Source: an uncultured Prevotellaceae bacterium (GTDB taxonomy: Bacteria > Bacteroidota > Bacteroidia > Bacteroidales > Muribaculaceae). Taken from it: DNA of 23,930 nucleotides. The translations under genes and the position numbers were made by a program. Under the pieces are notes generated by a model. It was given only the letters and a program-made list of their open reading frames with translations. It searched no databases and was not told the origin of the DNA. Within the stretch, counting starts at the first letter, position 1, and each line of letters begins with the position of its first letter. The stretch lies in contig CAMGFF010000002.1 of NCBI GenBank assembly GCA_946055125.1, positions 1 through 23,930 of the forward strand, given 5' to 3'. Shown one piece after another: positions 7,890 through 15,065 of the stretch.

Positions 7890-9731
7890 TTACTTGCGAA
7901 TCACGCGCTTCACACCGCCAATGATGTAGAAGCCATTGTCGAGTGCATCGATCTGCTCAGGAGTTGCGTTCTCGATGAGGAGCACGCCCTGTGCATTGTA
8001 CACGTTCTGTGCAGCCTTGGCATCCTTGCCCACGAGCTCTGCACCCACATTGTCGTTGATTGCCACTGTGCAGTCGGCATCGAGGGTGAATGTGAACACG
8101 CCATCCTCGCCGGCCTCAAGTGCCACATCGTTCACCATCACGCTCTCTGCGCCGGCAATGTCGATTTGTGTGCCCTGCAGGTCGGTGATGCCATTCTGCC
8201 AGTCGGCAACCTCGGTGTAGAGATCCTTGGTCACAGTGATTGCGCCATCATTAACCACAGTGAATGTGGCTGTGTAGCTCTCGGGAGCGGCAGTGGTGTA
8301 GGCCTTGAATACGTCGCCGTCGGCTATTGTAATCGCGGCATAGGATCCATCAGTGTAGGCTGGAGCAACTGCCTCACCATTGCGATAGAGGTTGAACTGT
8401 GTGCCTGCGCCATACCAGCCAATCTGGAAGGGGTTCAATCCATCGTAGTATTTAACCGTATTGTAGCCGGTGACAACATCATAGCTTCCGCGTTTGCCAT
8501 CACCTACGTTGAAATAAGATGTAGCCTCCTTGTTGTCGATATAGAGCACAAACTGCTTGTCGTAGGAAATTGCCTTCGCACGGATTATCACCTGTGAGCC
8601 TTCGCTGAGGTAAGCTGTAACTCCATAGCCATAGTCGGATTGTGCATTGCCATCGATGGTGAAGGTCTCATAGTAGTAGCCATTGTTGATCTTGAACGAC
8701 ATTACCGGACTCTGCGCCGACAGCTCAATTTCCTGCGAACCGCTCACGAGCGTTGCGATATTGTTCTGATAGGTATATCCGTAATATGCTGTCACTGCCT
8801 CAGGATTGTCGATGTCAACTGTCACACTGATGTTGCCGTAGGGCTGTGCATTGATAGCCACGGTGGTTTCCTCGGTCATAGTGAAGCTTACATAGTAGGA
8901 GGTTTTGTCAACTCCATTCACTGACACCGAATTCAGTTGATAATTTTCGCTGTCGAGCGTAATCGCCACAATCGAGCCAATCTGCACCTTGAAGTCGGCC
9001 GACATATAGTCGGTGACTACCTGATTATCAATGCGAACCTCCTTGATTACATCGGCAGGTGCCTCACCGGTCAAAGAGAAAGTCAATGGATAATACACCT
9101 CGGGGAAATTGGCTTTCACATCGATTCTGTCGCCATCTTTTATGTTCACTGTGCAACTGCTCGATGTAATCGGCTGTGCCTCACCGTTGAGTGTAACCGA
9201 ATAAAGCTGCTTCTGCGAGTTTATGTTGCTAAACTGTATTCCTATCTCTTTGTTGGGGTCGAATGCTATCACATTCTCTCCATCCTCAAGAATGACTCCA
9301 CGATATGTGCCGGCAAGCGTAGCGTTTACCTGGGTTGGGTCATCAACTGTCACATAGAGCTTTGCTGTGCGCACTGTGGTCTCATCCACTGCTACAACGT
9401 CGAGGGTCTTTCCTTCATAGCTTTCGTAGATCGACACTCCACACGACGAGCCATAAATCGACTGCGCTACTCCATCCATTGTCACCGACTGGAGAAGATA
9501 ACCTCTTTTTGCCTCAATAGTAAGATAGCGATAGGCGTCGATGCTTATTGCATTGTCTCCATCCACGAGGTCGAATATGATTTGCTGTGAGTTACCAAAA
9601 TCATCATAACCATAGTAGTAAGCTGAAATGGCATTTGCATCATTCACATGGAGATTAAAGTTCACCGCGCTTGCCGCAAACGAAAGCAAGCCCAGTGTGG
9701 CTAAAAACAAAAATGAGTAAAACTTTTTCAT
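7890..9731 (-). CDS. Secreted protein built of tandem beta-sandwich-like repeats with T9SS-type C-terminus
   Basis: This 613-residue protein has a clear signal peptide (MKKFYSFLFLATLGLLSFAASA). The mature part consists of about six related segments of 75-95 residues (roughly 23-117, 123-208, 214-297, 300-387, 393-482, 486-560). Segments share features such as a VTVDDP or VDIDNP opening, a Y-VT-NG or F-ID-G mid motif, and a closing run like CTVNIKDGDRIDVKA or TVAINAQP. They look like all-beta Ig-like or bacterial repeat domains. The last 49 residues (AQNVYNAQGVLLI, then LDNGFYIIGGVKRVIRK) match the style of T9SS type A sorting domains. Aromatic and acidic residues are frequent. No catalytic motif is visible; adhesion or carbohydrate binding is possible but unproven. 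The gene has its own promoter candidate and terminator, so it is probably monocistronic. Confidence 0.85.
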   Translation of the reverse strand: MKKFYSFLFLATLGLLSFAASAVNFNLHVNDANAISAYYYGYDDFGNSQQIIFDLVDGDNAISIDAYRYLTIEAKRGYLLQSVTMDGVAQSIYGSSCGVSIYESYEGKTLDVVAVDETTVRTAKLYVTVDDPTQVNATLAGTYRGVILEDGENVIAFDPNKEIGIQFSNINSQKQLYSVTLNGEAQPITSSSCTVNIKDGDRIDVKANFPEVYYPLTFSLTGEAPADVIKEVRIDNQVVTDYMSADFKVQIGSIVAITLDSENYQLNSVSVNGVDKTSYYVSFTMTEETTVAINAQPYGNISVTVDIDNPEAVTAYYGYTYQNNIATLVSGSQEIELSAQSPVMSFKINNGYYYETFTIDGNAQSDYGYGVTAYLSEGSQVIIRAKAISYDKQFVLYIDNKEATSYFNVGDGKRGSYDVVTGYNTVKYYDGLNPFQIGWYGAGTQFNLYRNGEAVAPAYTDGSYAAITIADGDVFKAYTTAAPESYTATFTVVNDGAITVTKDLYTEVADWQNGITDLQGTQIDIAGAESVMVNDVALEAGEDGVFTFTLDADCTVAINDNVGAELVGKDAKAAQNVYNAQGVLLIENATPEQIDALDNGFYIIGGVKRVIRK

Positions 9732-10055
9732 AAAAAACGCTATATTTAGTTAAACATAAAGATTGTTCACGTTTCGTTTGCCCTTGCCACACCCAAATCG
9801 CCGTTAATCTTTTATTGCACAGTGATTTCACACATATGGCGCACAAAAACCTATCATTTAGCTTTGCCTTGTTTCCCTTCTAAGCCGGTTTCGGAATCTC
9901 ACGACAAGACTGTTCTGATTATGCGCCACAAAGTTAAAGCATAAATTTGAAACTGCCAAGAATTTCCCCGAAAAAATGAATATTTATTACACTATGCACT
10001 ATTTCCCCTCCTAATCGTCACTTCCTTAACATTCCTTCACACCTCGCACCTGCTC
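9732..10055. other. 324-bp intergenic region holding a promoter and long leader
   Basis: No convincing gene lies here. The right half holds the promoter candidate at 9929-9959, which implies a leader of about 190 bases before the ATG at 9731. The complementary heptamers TGGCGCA (about 9837-9843) and TGCGCCA (9922-9928) flank much of this leader and could pair, but I see no known riboswitch or attenuator. No good terminator hairpin is visible after the small gene that ends at 10056. Confidence 0.5.
9929..9959 (-). promoter_or_regulatory. Bacteroidota-type promoter for the beta-repeat protein gene
   Basis: On the minus strand, TTG (9957-9959) is followed after exactly 20 bases by TAACTTTG (9929-9936), a perfect match to the -7 consensus TAnnTTTG. 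Initiation near 9922 would give a leader of about 190 bases. Motif and spacing are visible directly; activity is inferred. Confidence 0.65.
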
Positions 10056-10529
10056 TTAGAGCCTTTTCGGGCGAGGCCGGCAGCACTCAGCGGCAATGCC
10101 CGGCTCCACCTCATCGCCATTGGCGCAACCGGCCTCATTGTCACTCAGCTTTCGCATCAAGTAGTCGCAAGCAAAGTCTAAGGCCTTGATAACGTGCTCC
10201 ACTATCGCCCCGGCGTCGTCGCCCTCGGCCACATGGTGGTCGTAGTTCACCGCCACGCTTCCACCATCGAGAATCACTGCCTTGATGTATTTCACATGGC
10301 GGTTGGTGTCGTTCACCGCCGCAGCCACCCTGCCGGCATCATAGTCGGCCACCTTGAGAAGATGTGGCACACAAAGGCGCAGCATCGACGCATCACGGCC
10401 GGCAATGTAGAGCAGCGTGCGCTTGTTGCACTCAAATAACCACCCCACTGTGGGAATGTGCCGCACTCTCCCACACCGCTTCATAATCTCGCTCACAAAT
10501 TCTTCTTGTCGCCGGTTTCTACAATCCAT
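10056..10529 (-). CDS. Small cytosolic protein, possibly YbjN-like
   Basis: This 157-residue protein has no signal peptide or membrane segment. The order of elements is: an N-terminal helix (FVSEIMKRCGRV); short strands (HIPTVGWLFECNKRTLLYI); VAAAVNDTNRHVKYIKAVIL; DGGSVAVNYDHHV; and a last helix (VEHVIKALDFACDYLMRKL). This resembles the YbjN / type III secretion chaperone-like fold, in which the central 'VN-xN' helix is characteristic. Proteins of that fold usually act as small binding or chaperone proteins. The assignment rests on pattern only. The last 25 residues (with CANGDEVEPG and CCRPRPKRL) look disordered and cysteine-containing. The start is the ATG at 10529; a poly-T stretch just upstream gives an A-rich leader. 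The gene sits alone between the secreted-protein cluster and the peptidase-sigma operon. Confidence 0.7.
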   Translation of the reverse strand: MDCRNRRQEEFVSEIMKRCGRVRHIPTVGWLFECNKRTLLYIAGRDASMLRLCVPHLLKVADYDAGRVAAAVNDTNRHVKYIKAVILDGGSVAVNYDHHVAEGDDAGAIVEHVIKALDFACDYLMRKLSDNEAGCANGDEVEPGIAAECCRPRPKRL

Positions 10530-10628
10530 AGTTTTTTTATAGTTTTCAATTTCACTATTAATGCAACTCAGCCCTCACCGGTAACCCCCGGTAAAGCTTT
10601 TTTTCACACTCCGCACCCACCTATGCAC

Positions 10629-10666
10629 GGCAGGAGGACGCTGCCACCCGGCCGCGTCCTCCTGCC
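10629..10666. terminator. Strong hairpin downstream of the peptidase-sigma operon
   Basis: GGCAGGAGGACGC at 10629-10641 and GCGTCCTCCTGCC at 10654-10666 form a perfect 13-base stem with a 12-base loop. It lies about 55 bases beyond the stop of the TPR-CHAT gene, which makes it the probable 3' end of the operon. No T-run follows directly on the minus strand; a short TTTT follows on the plus strand. A second small hairpin (ACCGG/CCGGT, about 10578-10594) lies further down. Confidence 0.65.
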
Positions 10667-10719
10667 TGTGTTTTCGTTATCCGTGGGGGGTGCGCCACAT
10701 CCCGGTTGCAGGGATTCCC

Positions 10720-13700
10720 TCAGTCGAGCATCACGAAGGCGGCCCAGTGGAATGGGTCGGGATACTTGCGGCGTATCTCCTCCTTCGCCCGCTCAAAGGC
10801 CTTGCGCTTGTCCCACCGGCAACGCTTGCCGGCGAGCTGCTCATAGAAAGCGCTCATGAACTCGGTTGTTACCTTGTCGCTCACATTCCACAGCGACATA
10901 ACCATGGTGCCCACTCCGGCCTTCTTGAAGGCTCGCTGCAGGCCATAGAGTCCCTCGGGTGTGGCTCGTCCCTGCCCCGTCTGGCACGCCGAGAGCACCA
11001 CCATCTCGGTGCCGCTCAGGTCGAGGCGGGCTATGGAACCGGCGGTGAGTATGCCGCCCAGCACGCCCTCGGGAAGCTCCTCGCCTCGCCACGCGGCGTT
11101 GCCACCACTAAGCACCAGTCCCGAGAGCTGCATGGCATCGGTGTAACCACGCAGGTAGTTCACCCGCGAGGCGCGGTCGGGACTGTAATAGAAGCCATGG
11201 GTGGCTATGTGCAGCACCTGTGGCGCATTGCCGTGCATGCTCAGGAACGACTCCTCAGTACCCTCCATGCCCGTGTGGGGCGTGACCAGCCACTTGCTGG
11301 CACTCAGTATCTGCGATATGCGCAGCACCTCCTGCCGGCTGCCCGGCAGCTCGCCGAAGAGGCTGTCGCCGCGTGCCATGTCGCCGCGCATCACCAGCAG
11401 GTCGTCGAGCTTGTACTTCTGCGCCTGCGCCACCATCTCGGCGGGCTTCAGGTCGTAGCTCAGGCCGCCATAGAGCACCGCCGTGCGTGCCCCGGCACTG
11501 AGACTGGACTTGGGACTGCGCACCAGCTCCCGGGCCGACGTGAGCCGCACGAAATTGTAGTGGCTGCCCAGCAGCGTGCCATCGGGCAGCGGAATCGACT
11601 CAAGCGACACCTGAAACAACAGCTCGGTGGGCACATAGTACACCGTGGAGCCCTCGGCCACCTCACCGCGAAGCGGCTCCCACAGCAGCCTCAGCACATG
11701 GGCGGCATAGTCGGTGTCGTAGTACATATCGGGGCGCGTGATGCCCAGCGAGTCAACCTGTTTCTCGGCAAAGAGATATTTCAATAAGGGATATTTGTCG
11801 GCCTTGCGCACCACATACACGGCATACTTGCGTCCCTGGCTCAGCGACACATAGTCGGTGAAGTCGAGCAGCACCTCACCGGGCTTCAGCGCACGCCTCA
11901 CCACGCTGTGGTCGATGTCCATGAAGCCGGTGATGCTGCCAAAGCTGCTGCAACGCCCGGCAAGCCCCTCGGCAAGGCGGGCAGCCCTCCGGCTGAGAGC
12001 CATTATGCTGTCGGCATTGGCGGCATAGTCCTTCTCAAGCTCCTTTATGCGGCTTTTCATCGCGGCAAGCTGCATGTAGTCGCGCATGTCGGCCTCGCTG
12101 CCCTCGCTCTTCACCACATCGAGCAGCGTTCGCTCGCTCTCGAGCAGGAATGCCTTGGTGGCCACAAGCGCGTCGTAGCAGCTGCGGGTGAACGCCGTGT
12201 GGCAGTGCTTCGCCTCAAGGGCAAAGGGGGTCATGCGCGTGAGCACCGGCGACGCCGGCGCCCAGAATGCCTCACGCTCCTCAGCGCTCATGTAGGGGAT
12301 GCGGTCGCGCATTATGCCCATGAGCAGCTGTGAGGCCTCGGCGTAGCTGTTGCAGCCGGCATCGATGTGTCCGGCAAAGGCCTGCGAGTTGGCCGACGCC
12401 ATCTCGGCATTCACGCTCTCCATGCTCTTGTCGCCATAAATCTGCCTCATGCGCACGGCATAGAGCTTGTAGTGCCTCTCAGAGTCGGCATAGCGTCCCA
12501 GCCTGTTCTCCATGCCGGCGGCAAGTGCGAGCAGCTGCACCCTGTCGTGGTCGGTGTCGTGATATTTCGCCGCCAGTACCGAGTCGGCCATGACGTAGTA
12601 GCGCAGTGCCGCCTCTGTTTCCCCGAAGCCAGCATGGCAGGCCGCACGGGTGGTGTAAATCTGCGACAGCTGCCTCGGCTCCTCTATCAGGCTCAGAGCC
12701 TTCATCAGCGTGTCGATGCACGCGAAGCACTTCTCCCGGTCGCCCTTGGCGCGGTAGAGAAAGGCCTGTGTGTCGTAGGGCATGTAATACTCGGCCAGGG
12801 TGGGTGGCATGAAGCGCCGGTACTCGGCTATCGTCTTGTGTCCATAGGCTATGGCCTCATCATATTGCCCGGTTTTCTCATAGAGGTCGCGCAGGCGCTC
12901 ATAGCACATATACTTGTCGTTGCCCGTGTCGGATGCCTTGGCAAGCCCTTTCTTGTACCACTGCTCGGCAAGCCGTGCCTGGTGCTTGCTCAGTGCCTCG
13001 TCGCCCATCTTGTTGCAGTAGTCCATCGCCACACGCGCATCGCCGCTGTGTTCTATCAGCGAGTCGATTGCCGCAGTGGTGGCACGCAGCAGCTCTATGT
13101 CGCCGGTGTCGCTGGCAAGCTCCCACAGTTCACGCTCTATCTCCATTATCTTGGTTGCCGTGCCCTGCTGCCGAGATATGCCGAGTGCCTGGAGGTAGGT
13201 GCGCTTCGACTCCTCAAGCCGCCCCTCATGTTTCTTCACCGAGGCAATCTTCATGAGCACCTCGGCCTGCTTCTCAGCATCTCCCAGGGCCTTGTAGCCG
13301 GCAAGTGCCTTGCCATATGACCGCTGCGCCTCGGCATATTTCTGCGCCATTGCTTGCTCCATTCCCTCAAAGTACCAGGAGAGCGGTATCTTGTTCTCGG
13401 CATAGGGCCGAAGGTCGCTGTCGCAGTAGGGCAATATCGCCTCTATTATCTCACGGGCACGCCGGTAGTCGGTTTGTCCCTGCTCATCGGCCTTTATTAA
13501 GCCATAGGCATAATAGTAGCCATTCATGGCACACAGGTGCTCCACGGCAGCCCGCTCCTCCACGTTCAGGTTGCCCCGCAGCAGCCCCAGAGCAATGTCA
13601 TAGCCCTCGGCATAGAGCTGCAGGTCCTTGCAGCACCGGCTCGCCATGGTGAGGGTCACCACATGCACATGCCTCTCGGCCTCACTGCCGGGCTTTGCCG

Positions 13701-13872
13701 TGTGCTCGCCCACTTCCTTGAAGAGCTGCAGCGCCTCGGCATTCTCGCCGGCTTTCCTGAGCTGCAGCGCCTGGTTAATCTTCTCAGCGGCCTCGGCCTC
13801 GCTGAGCTGCCGGCACACCGCGGGCTGCGCCATGAAAATTGCCAGCAATAACGCAATTACAATCTTTCCCAT
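10720..13872 (-). CDS. Exported TPR-CHAT protein (caspase-like peptidase)
   Basis: This 1050-residue protein starts at the ATG at 13872, which begins a signal peptide (MGKIVIALLLAIFMAQPAVC). The open frame 25 residues further upstream only overlaps the preceding gene. About residues 25-600 are helical TPR-like repeats (for example KINQALQLRKAGENAEALQL and AEVLMKIASVKKHEGRLEES). A coiled linker follows, then a CHAT domain from about 661 (LKPGEVLLDFTDYVSLSQGR) to the end. The catalytic dyad of the clan CD fold is visible: histidine in HIATHGFYY (H891) and cysteine in LSACQTGQG (C963, codon 10984-10986). The final PFHWAAFVML is typical of CHAT. TPR-CHAT proteins are proteases whose TPR part senses a partner. 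It is the last gene of the operon, starting one base after the TGA of the anti-sigma-like gene, which implies translational coupling. The signal peptide suggests action in the periplasm or on a membrane face; the cysteine at its end is not a good lipobox. Confidence 0.92.
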   Translation of the reverse strand: MGKIVIALLLAIFMAQPAVCRQLSEAEAAEKINQALQLRKAGENAEALQLFKEVGEHTAKPGSEAERHVHVVTLTMASRCCKDLQLYAEGYDIALGLLRGNLNVEERAAVEHLCAMNGYYYAYGLIKADEQGQTDYRRAREIIEAILPYCDSDLRPYAENKIPLSWYFEGMEQAMAQKYAEAQRSYGKALAGYKALGDAEKQAEVLMKIASVKKHEGRLEESKRTYLQALGISRQQGTATKIMEIERELWELASDTGDIELLRATTAAIDSLIEHSGDARVAMDYCNKMGDEALSKHQARLAEQWYKKGLAKASDTGNDKYMCYERLRDLYEKTGQYDEAIAYGHKTIAEYRRFMPPTLAEYYMPYDTQAFLYRAKGDREKCFACIDTLMKALSLIEEPRQLSQIYTTRAACHAGFGETEAALRYYVMADSVLAAKYHDTDHDRVQLLALAAGMENRLGRYADSERHYKLYAVRMRQIYGDKSMESVNAEMASANSQAFAGHIDAGCNSYAEASQLLMGIMRDRIPYMSAEEREAFWAPASPVLTRMTPFALEAKHCHTAFTRSCYDALVATKAFLLESERTLLDVVKSEGSEADMRDYMQLAAMKSRIKELEKDYAANADSIMALSRRAARLAEGLAGRCSSFGSITGFMDIDHSVVRRALKPGEVLLDFTDYVSLSQGRKYAVYVVRKADKYPLLKYLFAEKQVDSLGITRPDMYYDTDYAAHVLRLLWEPLRGEVAEGSTVYYVPTELLFQVSLESIPLPDGTLLGSHYNFVRLTSARELVRSPKSSLSAGARTAVLYGGLSYDLKPAEMVAQAQKYKLDDLLVMRGDMARGDSLFGELPGSRQEVLRISQILSASKWLVTPHTGMEGTEESFLSMHGNAPQVLHIATHGFYYSPDRASRVNYLRGYTDAMQLSGLVLSGGNAAWRGEELPEGVLGGILTAGSIARLDLSGTEMVVLSACQTGQGRATPEGLYGLQRAFKKAGVGTMVMSLWNVSDKVTTEFMSAFYEQLAGKRCRWDKRKAFERAKEEIRRKYPDPFHWAAFVMLD

Positions 13873-13873
13873 A

Positions 13874-14374
13874 TCAATCGGAGTGTGTGTTCTGTAGTTC
13901 CTCTCGCGCCACGGTGTCGGGGGACGCCACGGTGTCGGGAATCTCAAATGTGTCGTAGCCGCCCCTCACCTGTGGCGACATGGGAGCCTGCTCAAGTCCC
14001 TCAGGCACGTGTGAGCGGCCGTCGAATACCGGCCTTACGGCAAAGAATCCCACCACAAGCACGGCGGCAATGCCGGAAATCCACAGCCACAGCCCACGCC
14101 GTGGCCGCGCCGCTGTCGGCTCTTTCGCCAATTTCGCCGACGTAAATCCGCTGAAGCTCGCCACTTGTGGTTCCTCATACCGGCTGCGCATCTGCTCAAG
14201 CGCCCTGCGCTTCTCCTCGCGGCTGCGTATCGAGTCCATCACCCTGCGCGTGAACAGGAGCTGCTCGCGCTTCTCCTCATCGTGCGCCACTTCCTGCTCA
14301 AATGCGGCCCTGTCGGCCTCGCTCATGCGGCCGAGCAGGTAATCGTCGATTCTGTCCTGAAACTTAATATCCAT
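13874..14374 (-). CDS. One-pass membrane protein resembling an anti-sigma factor
   Basis: This 166-residue protein starts at the ATG at 14374 (MDIKFQDRIDDYLLGRMSEA). The open frame 19 residues upstream is rejected because it runs into the sigma gene. The N-terminal part, with DYLLGRMSEADRAAFEQEVA and a charged helix to about residue 65, is the pattern of sigma-binding domains of anti-sigma factors, without the zinc-binding HxxxCxxC motif. A basic cluster (ARPRRG) precedes the membrane helix at 94-113 (GLWLWISGIAAVLVVGFFAV). This orients the N-terminus in the cytoplasm and leaves about 50 residues outside. The outer tail has a tandem repeat, PDTVAS PDTVAR. It lies 34 bases after the sigma gene and directly before the TPR-CHAT gene. 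The sigma-binding role is inferred from the motif, topology and position; it has no enzymatic motif. Confidence 0.75.
   Translation of the reverse strand: MDIKFQDRIDDYLLGRMSEADRAAFEQEVAHDEEKREQLLFTRRVMDSIRSREEKRRALEQMRSRYEEPQVASFSGFTSAKLAKEPTAARPRRGLWLWISGIAAVLVVGFFAVRPVFDGRSHVPEGLEQAPMSPQVRGGYDTFEIPDTVASPDTVAREELQNTHSD
13907..13939. repeat. Short tandem duplication in the anti-sigma-like gene
   Basis: CGCCACGGTGTCGGG occurs at 13907-13921 and again at 13925-13939, an 18-base period. In the protein this duplicates PDTVA in the predicted extracytoplasmic tail. The period keeps the frame, so it adds a second copy of a short peptide without breaking the gene. Confidence 0.8.
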
Positions 14375-14408
14375 AATAGTGTGTGCGTATCGTTGTTTTT
14401 GAGGGGTT

Positions 14409-15065
14409 TCACATTGTGGCTCTAATCTCAAGCACCGAGCTGCGCAGCGTCTCCATGCAGCTGTGCTTCTTCGTCTTCAGCGCGTTCTTGGTGGTTATCG
14501 AGGGTATCTCAAGCAATATCGTGTCGAGGTCTTTTTCCTCATAGTAGAATTTCGAGAGAATCTCATAGCAGCGCGGCGACATGTGCGAAATCACATCGGC
14601 AATAATCTCTATTACGCCATTCTCATCGGGGTCGTAAACCTCATCTATCAGCGCATCGCTGTCGAAGCCCTTGTCCCTTATCTGCTTCCCCAACTCAATG
14701 TCGCAATCGGCGGTAGTAATCCTGTCGCGCGTCCACTCACGGTATTTGTTGCGGGCTATGCCCATGAAGTAGGTGAGCAGGCTACCATTGAGCGGCTTGT
14801 GGTCCTTGTCGGTCATGACCATGCCGTCGCGCTCATATAGGCGACCTTTCTCTATGTTCTCCCATAATGCTATGAAAGCATCCTGAAAAATCTCATCGGC
14901 CGATTGCTCAACAGTGAAGAACACTGCCCGGTAGTTGTCACTGTAGTAATCATAGCAATAGGCATACAACTCATTCTGCGCCGCCCGGCTCTTCTCGGCT
15001 ATGCCTCTCACCAGCCGGGCCTCACGCGCCTGGGTGGGTGTGCGGAAATTCACAATCTTTGCCAT
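14409..15065 (-). CDS. Sigma-70 family RNA polymerase sigma factor
   Basis: This 218-residue protein starts at the ATG at 15065 (MAKIVNFRTP). The 89 residues further upstream in frame are antisense-like low-complexity sequence inside the caspase gene and are excluded. Region 2 is visible as DEIFQDAFIALWENI (residues 58-72), a DExFQ-type helix, and LLTYFMGIARNKYREWTRD (96-114), the -10-recognition type helix. Between them lies an extra loop of about 20 residues. Region 4 lies at about 160-215 (MSPRCYEILSKFYYEEKDLD, then a helix-turn-helix with SITTKNALKTKKHSCMETL). There is no region 1.1 or region 3, as in ECF-type factors. It would direct RNA polymerase to a dedicated promoter set. Its ATG overlaps the caspase stop (TAATG), and the anti-sigma-like gene follows after 34 bases. 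Its regulon cannot be seen here. Confidence 0.9.
   Translation of the reverse strand: MAKIVNFRTPTQAREARLVRGIAEKSRAAQNELYAYCYDYYSDNYRAVFFTVEQSADEIFQDAFIALWENIEKGRLYERDGMVMTDKDHKPLNGSLLTYFMGIARNKYREWTRDRITTADCDIELGKQIRDKGFDSDALIDEVYDPDENGVIEIIADVISHMSPRCYEILSKFYYEEKDLDTILLEIPSITTKNALKTKKHSCMETLRSSVLEIRATM

Noticed and set aside
10690..11787. Plus-strand open frame of 365 codons opposite the CHAT domain
   Set aside because: It lies across the conserved CHAT catalytic region and has no domain of its own.
13873..13947. Longer start for the TPR-CHAT gene
   Set aside because: The extra 25 residues read through the duplicated repeat of the upstream gene and would bury the signal peptide that begins at 13872.
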